Source: Helichrysum umbraculigerum (taxonomy: Eukaryota; Streptophyta; Magnoliopsida; Asterales; Asteraceae). Taken from it: DNA of 64,000 nt. Positions 41,434 through 52,043 of this stretch are shown in pieces (position 1 is the first letter of the stretch; every line of letters begins with the position of its first letter). Where the stretch lies: positions 242,470,250-242,534,249 of the forward strand of contig CATIUR010000001.1 of assembly GCA_949592205.1 (NCBI GenBank), given 5' to 3'. The translations under genes were made by a program, and so were the position numbers. The notes below the pieces were generated by a model. The model was given only the letters and a program-made list of their open reading frames with translations, searched no databases and was not told where the DNA came from.

Positions 41434-43161
41434 ATGGAAAATTGCCCACCTTCACTCAGCTACTTGGCAAAGTCTTCAAAGAATAGGTCACTCATTCGCC
41501 AGTGGTTGCAGCGACCGATAGGCAGTAATCGATATGTGGTATGGAAAGACATGATTAAGCTAGGGATCAGGGATGAGTTAAAGAGTTTGTTGATGTATGA
41601 GACCGATGGTCAAGTAAACAATGCCTTTCTCCGTCTCTTCGATATAGATGAGTATGCATACCGAGAAGTAGTGACAGAGTTCATGATGACTTACCAGCTG
41701 AATCCAAAGATGAGCGTATCCGACAAAAGAAAGATTTCATTCAGGTTTCAGGAACAGATTCATCATATCTCAGTTGCCGACTTGGGAGTGTATCTTGGTT
41801 TATATACAGAGTCTCAGGTCAACTCTGCATGGTTCAGAAACAGTGTTCAAGACATCTCCAGCCTACCAAACAGGAACCATAAGGATATTTGGATGGATTT
41901 AGCAGGATCAAACTTTAGGAGCTGTGTTAAGTCATCCACTTTCATCAAGCCGGTTCATCACATCCTTCACAAGTTGTTAGCATGTTCTATATTTGGAAAG
42001 AAGGAAGGTGGTGCTGTGAGTGCCGAAGAGTTGAAGTTCATGGAAGCAATCATAGGAGGAAAGAATCTGAATGTTGCTTTCTTGATCGCTGAGAGACTTG
42101 GAGCTGAGACAGACATGGATAGGCACATGTTCATGGGGTCGATTATTACTAGATTGCTTTATAGTATGGGATTGTTGACTGAGGCCCACACTGAGGAGTT
42201 TACTGTTTGTTCTCGTTCTTTGCCATTCAACTTGGACTACTGCAAGTTGATCCATCTTGTTGAGGTAGATGAGCAGAGACAGTGCCTATGGAAGAACACC
42301 AAACAGATCATTCCAGGATGTCGTCTCCCTGGAAAGCGTATTAGAGGATCCTCACCTGTTGCAGATACTGAGGATGGCCCATCTGATAGAGCCCGAGCAC
42401 CTACTACTCATACTAGTGTCCCGCATAGAGGAGCTGAGACAGCCGAGCCACCAGCTCAGGCTACTGTTCACTACACAGATCCAGTGACCTCGCTGACACA
42501 GTATTATCTTTTGCATGCTCTTCAGGTTAGCCGTTCCCATCAGCTGTTGATTTCCAGGAAACTTGGTATTCCTTACCCAGAGCCTTACATGTACCAATGC
42601 GGTCCACCACCACCAGCCATAGCACCACCACATACATCCATCCCATCACATACCACCCATACACCATCACCCGCTATCCGGACCACACCAGTACCAGAGC
42701 AGGTCCAGTCAGTTGAGACCGAGATACCGGTAGTTCAGCCAGTGATTTCTGCACCTGTGATTCCTCATCCTGCCCAGCCAGTCGCCAGTGGATCTTACCG
42801 TGCTGACACAGTCTACTTGGGCACTGATGCTATATCTTTTGACACTTCCGGGATGCTATTAAACTTGGGACCGATCTCTTCCTCAGCTGTACCGACAAAG
42901 AGCATGCTACGTCAGGCTTACATGACCTTACTAGAGCAAGCAGGGGTTACTTCGGCTATTTTGCTAGAGTGGGGCTACACTGATCCGATGAGACTGCCAG
43001 CAGCTACCCTCAGAGACATATTGATTCAGCTCAAACTGATCAATGCTGAAGAACAAGGACAGAGAGTATCTAGTGGCCAGCAGTCAGTCGCAGGACCATC
43101 TGCAGCACCAGCTCCTACTCAGCATACTGATGCACCTGACCAGGGATCCCCAACTTCATAG
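41434..43161 (+). CDS. Athila-like ORF2 (copy 2), 575 residues, ATHILA ORF-1-like protein
   Basis: Intact ORF beginning ATGGAAAATTGCCCACC right after a splice-acceptor-like CAG. Residues ~35-290 form a globular domain with stretches such as LLMYETDGQVNNAFLRLFD, YAYREVVTEFMMTYQL, ISVADLGVYLGLYTES and FMGSIITRLLYSMGLL. Their pattern recalls the ATHILA ORF-1 family of plant retrotransposon proteins; this is recognition by eye, not a search. Residues ~300-460 are Pro/Thr/His-rich and low complexity (PPPPAIAPPHTSIPSHTTHT), then comes a short helical part and an Ala/Pro/Gln tail. No transmembrane segment or signal peptide is visible. It occupies the env position. Its role is unknown. Confidence 0.72.
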   Translation: MENCPPSLSYLAKSSKNRSLIRQWLQRPIGSNRYVVWKDMIKLGIRDELKSLLMYETDGQVNNAFLRLFDIDEYAYREVVTEFMMTYQLNPKMSVSDKRKISFRFQEQIHHISVADLGVYLGLYTESQVNSAWFRNSVQDISSLPNRNHKDIWMDLAGSNFRSCVKSSTFIKPVHHILHKLLACSIFGKKEGGAVSAEELKFMEAIIGGKNLNVAFLIAERLGAETDMDRHMFMGSIITRLLYSMGLLTEAHTEEFTVCSRSLPFNLDYCKLIHLVEVDEQRQCLWKNTKQIIPGCRLPGKRIRGSSPVADTEDGPSDRARAPTTHTSVPHRGAETAEPPAQATVHYTDPVTSLTQYYLLHALQVSRSHQLLISRKLGIPYPEPYMYQCGPPPPAIAPPHTSIPSHTTHTPSPAIRTTPVPEQVQSVETEIPVVQPVISAPVIPHPAQPVASGSYRADTVYLGTDAISFDTSGMLLNLGPISSSAVPTKSMLRQAYMTLLEQAGVTSAILLEWGYTDPMRLPAATLRDILIQLKLINAEEQGQRVSSGQQSVAGPSAAPAPTQHTDAPDQGSPTS

Positions 43162-45527
43162 TTCTACCCCATTTGCATCATTTGACTTTGGTTTCAGACA
43201 TTATCATTATTATTATCTTGTGTTTGTTGGCTACTGTTAAACCTTACTTTTGGAACCTATTTGTATCAGCCACTGGTTGGTTGATCACTCTGTCCGTATT
43301 TACATTATGCTATTACTTATTATGTTTTATTTTCTTTCTGTTTAATAAGTAGAAATGTTGTGATGTATGAACGTGGAAAAAGGGCGAGATGACGCACTTT
43401 CAAGAAGAAAATCCGTGAAGTCAAAAGGCAACCCGAACCAGTTTTCAACATTTGCAGACTGCGGAACATTCAAACATCTCATGGAGGGGCCTCGTTCTTT
43501 TCAAAACTTCCTTGTATCCAAGCACTTCAAAGAACTAAGTGTGGGATCACTCCCCACACCGCAAACACTTATCAAAATCACTCCAACTTCTTCAAAACCT
43601 AAAGTATGGGATTCTACACCATAAGGATCCCCACTTAAAAGAATTGAAGTTGATTTCTGATAACGTTGGATACATGACACCGGATAACCCCGTATGAAGC
43701 TTGATGTCCTTCAAGAAGAATGCAGAAGAAAGCTCGCTTCAACTCTCTCTCTCCTGCAAAATTTCACATGCTTCAAAACGTTATCTGGGGAGTTTCTTAA
43801 CCTTCTATCCATTTCATGATCACATATATTCTGTCTTGATAGCTTGTTATATTCTATACCCTATCCTGAGCTTATCACTAAGTGTGGGATTCAAACCCAA
43901 ATTTAACACTTAAGAAACATTTTCTTACATGTTCAAACTCTAAGTGTGGGATTTTACCTCCAGTAAAAACTCAACTCAAGAGAACATTAGGGACAATGTT
44001 CCTCTAAGTGTGGGATAGCAAGGTATAGAATACCTTGGATAATTTTAGGCAATTTTTATGTCCAAAATAGCATTACTCAGAAAATGTTTTCCCAAATAAC
44101 AAATTTTTCAAACAAATTTTTTCAAAAATTTAAAATTATGAGTTAAATTATGACTAAACTCTAAGTTTTTGAGTTAAATACTTTCGAAAAGAATCATTCT
44201 CGAAATATGAGTAAGGTATTTTGGAATATAGGGAAAATAAGGTAGAAATTTCTCGAGCAAGAAACAATAATCTGAAAGGAGCATGGCTAGGCACATACAA
44301 CCCTATTTTGTAGTGAGGTATCTTGAGCCTAAAAGCATTCATCTTTAATGCTTCACTTTCATTTCTTGTGTGTGCCGATGCTTGCATTTCTGAATTAGAA
44401 CTTGCTCCAGACATACGTTTCAAGACCACATTGGTGTGTACCGTACGAGGTATAGGTGCAGCTAGATGACCTTGACATTCCTTAGGATTTAAACCCAATT
44501 TTTACATATCTCTTCAAGCCCAAAACCCTTCCGATACTTACTTTCAGTATCGATGAACCGCCTAGTAAACCCTGTTGAGCCTAAACCTTTCATTTCTTAA
44601 AAATCCTCGTACTAAACCCCCACTCAACCAAAATTCCCAAAACCTTATCTTAGAATTTCTAAGGTCGTGAAAAACATCTTTTGGAACATCCTCTTCAATT
44701 ATGCTCTAAAGTCTTCCTCTTCTGTGTACTCTAAAAAAATCAAAGTGCGAAAAATTGGCACGACAAAAGAAATTGAAGTTCAAGATCAAAGATCATAGTT
44801 CCGAAAAGGATTTCTGAAAGGATCAACATAAAATATCCTTAGAAATTCTCTGGCAAAGAAGTTCTGAAGAAGAAAAGAAAAATAAAAAGTAGAAAAATCA
44901 AGAAAAGAAAAAGAAACAGTTCCATCAAATAAAGCTGAGTGCTTCAAGTATCACCTTCTCAAGAAAAATTCGATAGAAGACGAGCAGCTACAAAATCCTC
45001 CGTTCCATTCTGAAATAAAGTTTTTCACTATCTTTGAGTTTTAAGATAAGTCAAACCCTTACAACCAAACATATACCACTACCCATACCCTTAAACCTCA
45101 CCAAACACAACCACCAGTTGAATATCTTGGGATAGTTAGCACCGTCCTCACCTAAGTGGTGGAGATCCGATTCTCGACCAAGCTTATGACGATGAGTGCT
45201 GCATGACTAGCTTATTTGAGCGATTTCAATTGTTCTAGATTGTTAGGGAACCCGATACACTTTGAGTGAATTGAGTGACCACCTATAGTGAGATCGCCTA
45301 GTCATGTGTACTCCAAGATCACGAGAATTGGTAGTATGCTTGATGATAATTGCTTCTTGCTTCTGAAAGGATCATCTTATCCTTTTCCTTATTCTTAAAC
45401 AATCTTAATCATATTAGAAGTGGTATCATTTTGAAATTATTTTGACTCGCCCCTTAAAAACCCATTTTAAATGTTTTTCTAACTAAGTGTTGCTTGAAGA
45501 CAAGCAACGCCTAAGTGTGGGATAACT
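43162..45527 (+). other. Athila-like copy 2, non-coding 3' internal region with repeated AAGTGTGGGAT
   Basis: No supported gene. AAGT[GA]TGGGAT occurs at about 43535, 43604, 43880, 43941 and 44006, and finally at 45512, where TAAGTGTGGGATAAC adjoins the 3' LTR (position of the polypurine tract). The purine-rich stretch near 44860-44930 (AAGAAAAGAAAAATAAAAAG) is a second candidate priming tract. Confidence 0.5.
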
Positions 45528-47909
45528 TGATGTGACTCAAATAGTCATGTTTTTAAGGGCAATATTCCGCACTTTTTGGACGTATCTTTAGTAAAAACAT
45601 TCCAAAATAATCATTATTTACTAAATTTCACTAAAGTGGTCTAAATATAGGCGTTGCTGCAAAAATCACCTAAAACGTCCAAATAACGAGCAAATCAGGA
45701 CGAATAAACGTGCACAAAATCACCCGGCCTCATTTACCTTATATAGATCACATTCTAACTTCATCATATGATAAAACAGGTAAAATCGAGACGGGAAAAT
45801 CAAGAATCATGCAAATCAGATAAAGAACGGAGAAGACTGAGCAGTATCAGACCCTATAAAGTCATTTCGGCTATGCTTGAGCTATATACATCCAATTTCA
45901 GTTAAGTTAGCATCATTAGAAGCGTAACGGAATTACGAAACCACAGGCGGAAGAATCAGGTCAAACGGACCCATAACGAAGGAGATACGCGCGTTTTAAG
46001 CAACGAACGAAATCAGACGAACACCGTATACGGCCCTGGGAACCGTATACGGACCCACAGAGACCATATATGGCCATGTACACACCGTATACGGCCCCCC
46101 TAAGGCCGTATACGGCCCCTGCTGCCCTGTATCGTGCTTTGTTTGCTTGTACGTGCTGTTTCGCGAGTTGTACGGCTGATTTTTGAGCTTTGCCTATAAA
46201 TAGGGGATCACTCCTCCTCATTTCACACACCTTAACACATCTCAACATTTTCACACATTTCTCATTCTCTCACTTTTCTTATTTCTCTCTTTTCTTTCAC
46301 TTTCTCTCTCTAACTTTCTCTCTCTAGCACTACTCTTAGGAGTTAGAGGAGAAAGGTTAGGGTTGAGCTTACGGTTCGAATCTAGAGGAAGTTTTAGCTT
46401 GGTAATCTTGTTGTAACGAGTTTTTCAAGTTCAGACTATTTGTAATCCTCAGTATTACGCTGCTGTATTCCCGGTGATATCTAAACTTTACTTACTGTTA
46501 TAATGCTTGTGCTTTATGTTATTTCAGTTTGTATTCTGCATATTGCCATGTTTATAGAGTAGTTTAATATTGTGATTGTTGAAATGTAGATATTAGGAGT
46601 AGGGATGATGTTAAATTAATGTTTCATTCATACGATTGGAAATTGTTATGCTGTGTATCTGGTTAAGCTTATCCTGAATATAGATCTAGTCTCTCATCAC
46701 CCTTTCCAGACTTTCACGTGACTGTTGCCCTAGGATAGGATCTGATCAACCCTAATACTATGAATACACAGTTATCTCCAGTTACAGTATGAAACAATGA
46801 ACTTTCCTTTAAAAGGCACGGTACTTCGTATAGCGTTGGAAACACCTCGTGTGGAGTACAAATACGTGGAAGCTAAGGAAATGCCATGGATTGTTTCATC
46901 GTGAATTACCTAGAAGTGATCCTTCTAGAACTGTGGTCTAGGAATAAAAGCTGTGGAAATGCTTGTTGCACTGTACACCGTTAGTACACCTAAGATCTGG
47001 AACACTGTGGAAATGCTTAAATGCCCAGTACACCGTCAGTACATCTAGGGTTTGGAACACTGTGGAAATGCCTAATTGCCCTGTACACCGTGATTATTCC
47101 TAGGGATGAACGCCTGACTGTAAAGGAGGGTCTATATTTATGATGGTTAAGTATGTGCTTCAATAGAAACAATACAGGGTAGTGTCAATCATATACCTAG
47201 ACATGCAAAACCCTAATCACACCAATAGTTTAACATACACAGGATACAATCAGTATTTGCTATAATAAAAGTAAATAGACGATTAGGTGTTAAGAAAGGT
47301 CAGTAAATACAATTGCGGTCTGTTGCCTTATGCCTGATCCCTAGAACATTTAGGGTGACTTTGTCTTAATTAAGCAAAGGCTCAGGAAGGTTTGAAAACA
47401 GCCTGATTTGATCAGAATCATGATAACCTAGGATTCCAGTGACATATGTTTCTAGGGTTTCACCTGAACGTAGGGTCCTAGTGTTTACACCGAAAGTATG
47501 TCTACTCTTTATTTGGTGAATCTCCAATCAATTTTATAATGAACATCATCCCGAAACCCTAGTATCCAAGTTTCAGCAATCACATCTCTACCTGTCTGCT
47601 TAAACCCTAATTTCATTTCTCGTTATTTACTTTTTCTGCATTTAGGATAATTATAAAACCAAATCAATCCAAAATCTATCTACCTACCCCCATCCTAATT
47701 GCGACCATAATCTTTGGTGATCCGCTTTATTTCAATTCGCTCCGATTTAAGAACGACCTCGAGTTATACTTACTGCTTGCTCCCAAGGTAGGTAGTACTT
47801 ATAGTTTGAGCCCCAGCTCATATAAATTTAAAACTCACTGTCCGCCGCTTCTGTTGCTGTTGGAACAACGACCGGAGTCAAATCCGACCGACCGATAGGG
47901 GTGACGACA
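45528..47909 (+). repeat. Athila-like copy 2, 3' LTR
   Basis: 2382 bp, same length as the 5' LTR. Palindromes start at 46024, 46043, 46064 (decayed to CCATATATGG), 46085 and 46106; TATA box at 46195-46202. TSD AGGAC follows at 47910-47914. Confidence 0.92.
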
Positions 47910-47914
47910 AGGAC

Positions 47915-47940
47915 AAGCAACGCCTAAGTGTGGGATAACT
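47915..47940 (+). other. Last 26 bases of the interior of Athila-like copy 1
   Basis: AAGCAACGCCTAAGTGTGGG and ATAACT resume copy 1 after the nested insertion and lead into its 3' LTR. The same bases precede the 3' LTR of copy 2 (45502-45527). Confidence 0.85.
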
Positions 47941-50311
47941 TGATGTGACTCAAATAGTCATGTTTTTAAGGGCAATATTCTGCACTTTTTGGATGTAACT
48001 TTAGTGAAAACATTCCAAAATTATCATTATTTACTAAAATTCACTAAAATGGTCTAAATATAGGCGTTGCTGCTGCAAATCACCTAAAACGTCCAAATAA
48101 CAAGCAAATCAGGGCGAATAAACGTCCACAAAATCCTCCGGCCTCATTTACCTTATATAGATCACATTCTAACTTCATCATATGATAAAACAGGTAAAAT
48201 CGAGACGGGAAAATCAAGAATCATGCAAATCGGATAAAGAACGGAGAAGACTGAGCGGTATCAGACCCTATAAAGTCATTTCGGCTATGCTTGAGCTATA
48301 CACATCCAATTTTAGTGAAGTTGGCATCATTAGAAGCGTAACGGAATTACAAAGACACAGGAGAAAGAATCAGGTCAAACGGACGCATAACGAAGGAGAT
48401 ACGCATGTTTTAAGCAACGCATGAAATCAGACGGACACCGTATACGGCCTTGGCAACCGTATATGGCCTACCTAAGACCGTATACGGCCTCATACACACC
48501 GTATACGGCCCCACCAAGGCCGTATACGGCCCCCTGCCCCCGTATCGGGCTTCGTTTGCTTGTACGTGCTGTTTCGCGAGTTGTAAGGCTGATTTTTGAG
48601 CTTTGCCTATAAATAGGGGGTCACCCCTCCTCATTCTACACACCTTAACACATTCACACACTCTCACATTTCTCTCATTTTCATTTCTCTCATTTTCTTT
48701 CACTTTCTCTCTCTAACTTTCTCTCTCTAGCACTACTCTTAGGAGTTAGAGAAGAAAGGTTAGGGTTGAGCTTACGGTTCGAGTCTAGAGGAAGTTTTAG
48801 CTTGGTAATCTTGTTGTAACGAGTTTTTCAAGTTCAGACTATTTGTAATCCTCAGTATTACGCTGCTGTATTCCCGGTGATATCTAAACTTTACTTACTG
48901 TTATAATGCTTGTGCTTTATGTTATTTCAGTTTGTATTCTGCATATTGCCATGTTTATAGAGTAGTTTAATATTGTGATTGTTGAAATGTAGATATTAGG
49001 AGTATGGATGATGTTAAATTAATGTTTCATTTATACGATTAGAAATTGTTATGCTGTGTATCTGGTTAAGCTTATCCTGAATATAGATCTAGTCTCAAAT
49101 CACCTTTTCCAGACTTTCACGTGACTGTTGCCCTAGGATAGGATCTGATCAACCCTAATACTATGAATATACAATTATCTCCAGTTACAGTATGAAACTA
49201 TGAACTTTCCTTTAAAAGGCACGGTACTTCGTATAGCGTTGGAAACACCTCGTGTGGAGTACAAATACGTGGAAGCTAAGGAAATGCCATGGATTGTTTC
49301 ATCGTGAATTACCTAGAAGTGATCCTTCTAGAACTGTGGTCTAGGAATCAAAGCTATGGAAATGCTTGTTGCACTGTACACCGTTAGTACACCTAAGATC
49401 TGGAACACTGTGGAAATGCTAAAATGCCCAGTACACCGTCAGTACATCTAGGGTTTGGAACACTGTGGAAATGCCTAATTGCCCTGTACACCGTGATTAT
49501 TTCTAGGGATGAACGCCTGACTGTAAAGGAGGGTCTATATTTACGATGGTTAAGTAGGTGCTTCAATAGAAATAATACAGGGTAGTGTCAATCATATACA
49601 TAGACATGCAAAACCCTAATCACACCAATAGTTTAACATACACATGATACAATCAGTATTTGCTATAATAAAAGTAAATAGACGATTAGGTGTTAAGAAA
49701 GGTCAGTAAATACAATTGCGGTCTGTTGCCTTATGTCTGATCCCTAGAACATTTAGGGTGTCTTTGTCTTAGTTAAGCAAAGGCTCAGGAGGGTTTGAAA
49801 ACAGCCTGATCTGATCAGAATCATGATAACCTAGGATTCCAGTGACATATGTTTCTAGGGTTTCACCTGAACGTAGGGTCCTAGTGTTTACACCGAAAGT
49901 TTGTTTACTCTTTATCTGGTAAATCTCCAATCAATTTTATAATGAACATCATCCCGAAACCCTAATTATCCAAGTTTCAGCAATCACATCTCTACCCGTC
50001 TGCTTAAACCCTAATTTCATTTCTCGTTATTTACTTTTCTGCATTTAGGATAATTATAAAACAAACCCTTCCAAAATCTATCTACCTACCCCCATCCTAA
50101 TTGTGACCATAATCTTTGGTGACCCGCTTTATTTCAATTCGCTCCGATTTAAGAACGACCTCGAGTTATACTTACTGCTTGCTCCCAAGGTAGGTAGTAC
50201 TTATAGTTTGAGCCCCAGCTCATATAAATTTAAAACTCACTGTCCGCCGCTTCTGTTGCTGTTGGAACAACGACCGGAGTCAAATCCGACCGACCGATAG
50301 GAGCCGCGACA
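47941..50311 (+). repeat. Athila-like copy 1, 3' LTR
   Basis: 2371 bp, pairing with 25870-28237 by shared variants. Palindromes start at 48438, 48457 (decayed to CCGTATATGG), 48478, 48499 and 48520; TATA box at 48608-48615. TSD GTAAC at 50312-50316. Confidence 0.92.
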
Positions 50312-50831
50312 GTAACCCTCATGCCGCGGTGGCCCTCAAGAAAGCTTATAACCAACTGTATTTGGCCGATACAGGAAACCGATAAGCTAATGTACTATTT
50401 ACTCACACAATACAGTTTCCTTAACAACACGTGTGCAAGAACCTGTATTGGCCAATTAATAGTAGCCTTAAGCCCAAAAGCATCTTGACCTCTCATTAAA
50501 CACATATATGCACATGGCAATATAGCATATTATTAATAATAATTGGGCATCATGACAGGCAACAATATAATCAGTAAACCACAATTACTTGTTGTAACCT
50601 TAATCATTACAACTAAATTATACCGAGAGTATAAATCCACTCACCTGTCCTTTCAAGCCTTCAACTCAAAGATCTTATATTATTGAGTCCTTGGATTATC
50701 TGAAATTCAATAGAACAAACTGAAATCATTAACTGTTTCCAGATATCCATAAGAATATAAAATTACATCAATTATCCAAACTTTGACACTTTAGTTAATC
50801 ACAATTCAACACCTACATTGGTACTAAACAC

Positions 50832-50834
<3 letters not shown>

Positions 50835-50893
<59 letters not shown>
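50835..50893. repeat. (TA)n microsatellite in the Tekay-like LTR
   Basis: About 59 bases of uninterrupted TA repeat. The counterpart in the other LTR (57662-57727) is similar but broken by a TG. On the element's minus strand it lies just downstream of the palindrome cluster. Confidence 0.9.
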
Positions 50894-50896
<3 letters not shown>

Positions 50897-50989
50897 GAAT
50901 AAGTACTTTCTCGATATCACAAATAAAATGCAAGATCGTGCAGGTATTATAAGTTAATATGTAAAATTTCAAGTTCTGTTCAAGAGGTG

Positions 50990-51200
50990 GAATCCGCCCG
51001 GATTCAAAGGAATCCGTCGGATTCCGGCGAATACGCCCCGGATTCCAGTGAATACGCCGGATTCCCAAGCAACTTTAGCCCAGTCTTTTGATCAGAACAA
51101 TTTTAAGGGAATACGATCTTGAATACACCCTTGAATCCGCCCGGATTCCAATGAATCCGCCGGATTTAGAGAAATCCGTCCGGATTCCCGTGCACATCAG
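50990..51200. repeat. Cluster of GAATCCG..CGGATTC palindromes in the Tekay-like LTR
   Basis: GAATCCGCCCGGATTC, GGAATCCGTCGGATTCC and related GAATACGCC words form two groups (50990-51065 and 51110-51195), each made of short palindromes around GGATTC/GAATCC. The second LTR copy has the same cluster at 57823-58025. It is GC-rich relative to its surroundings. Confidence 0.8.
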
Positions 51201-52029
51201 ACCTGCACAGATTGCAGATTTCCTGCACAACTCAAACTCGAACCAAAAACTTCAAAATGACCAAAGTTCAGTTTCTATCAATTTCTGGACTAAGTTTAAG
51301 CATCAAATAACCTCTATGGACATGTAGTAACATCAAGCAACAACTATTATCAATTAAATTCATCAATTCATGATTTACCTTATGAACACATAAACCCTAA
51401 CTTTGTTAATCAATCAAACTTATGAATTCAACAATAAGAGTAACATATAAACATCACATAATCTTCAATCATTCATCATATCTCAATTTACAACCTCAAC
51501 TTCATATCAAATTCAAGAATTAATCAATTTCTCATAAAATCACTTATGAACTTAAATGGAATTTACTTACAAGTACAAGGTATTAAGATGATGATGATGA
51601 TGAGCAACTGATAATGATGATTGAAGAACTTGAATCAAACACAAGAACTAGTTTTATTTAATTTCTTGTTAGGGTTTTAGGTTAAAGAGTGTTTTGAAGA
51701 TGCAAGAATTAAGGAAAAGAAGAAATGGAGGTAAAAAGGAGGTCGGCCTCCATATAACCGACTCCCAAAATTTTGGGTATTTTATACCCGTCTCAAATTT
51801 ATTGTCCGGAACCTAAATACCAATTGCGAGAAACTTATTTTATTGTACCGTCAGCTATAACTATTTAAAACAAACAATATTTCACTAGTCACAATTTACA
51901 AATTGACCAAATTATTTAAGTTTCACACAAACATATAATGGTACTTAATTATTTATAACATAGGAAATAAAAATATAATAATAAAGGAAATTACCAGTTT
52001 ATCCCTAGGCCCAAGGAGTGGATATTACA

Positions 52030-52043
52030 AATCTCCCCTCCTT
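52030..52043 (-). other. Polypurine tract of Tekay-like copy 2
   Basis: On the minus strand AAGGAGGGGAGATT directly precedes the 3' LTR edge TGTAATATCC. Confidence 0.75.

Larger units (their letters stand above)
35690..47909 (+). mobile_element. Athila-like pol-less LTR retrotransposon, copy 2 (inner, both ORFs intact)
   Basis: A complete 12,220-bp element with two LTRs of exactly 2382 bp (35690-38071 and 45528-47909), running TGATGTGACTC... to ...GGTGACGACA. The 5-bp TSD AGGAC is at 35685-35689 and 47910-47914, so it landed within the 3' internal end of copy 1. LTR divergence is about 24 differences by eye (~1.0%), roughly half that of copy 1. It carries a tRNA-Asp-type primer binding site, ORF1, an internal promoter and intron, and ORF2, but no protease, RT, RNase H or integrase. 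Mobilisation would need enzymes from an autonomous relative. Confidence 0.92.
25870..50311 (+). mobile_element. Athila-like pol-less LTR retrotransposon, copy 1 (outer), split by copy 2
   Basis: LTRs at 25870-28237 and 47941-50311 start TGATGTGACTC and end CGCGACA. They share copy-specific variants (for example ATAGGGGGTCACCCCTCC), which pairs them with each other and not with the inner LTRs. TSD GTAAC lies at 25864-25868 and 50312-50316, with one extra T (25869) at the left junction. The element is about 12.2 kb without copy 2. Its interior has a tRNA-Asp-type primer binding site and two long ORFs, each with one nonsense mutation, and no recognisable protease, RT or integrase. Copy 2 inserted 26 bases before the 3' LTR, with TSD AGGAC. 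LTR divergence is about 2% by eye. Confidence 0.9.
50312..52029 (-). repeat. Tekay-like copy 2, 3' LTR, main piece
   Basis: Continues the LTR interrupted at 25868 and matches 57141-58863. It contains a (TA)n run (about 50835-50893) and a cluster of GAATCCG..CGGATTC palindromes (50990-51200). Ends ...GGATATTACA, next to the polypurine tract. Confidence 0.9.

Noticed and set aside
25870..50311. Tandem segmental duplication of a ~10-kb unit
   Set aside because: TSDs AGGAC and GTAAC and the pairing of LTR variants (outer with outer, inner with inner) show nested retrotransposon insertions.
50799..51068. Minus-strand ORF with an Ile-Tyr run (also 57627-57902)
   Set aside because: It crosses the (TA)n run and palindrome cluster in the Tekay-like LTR, with no protein-like composition.
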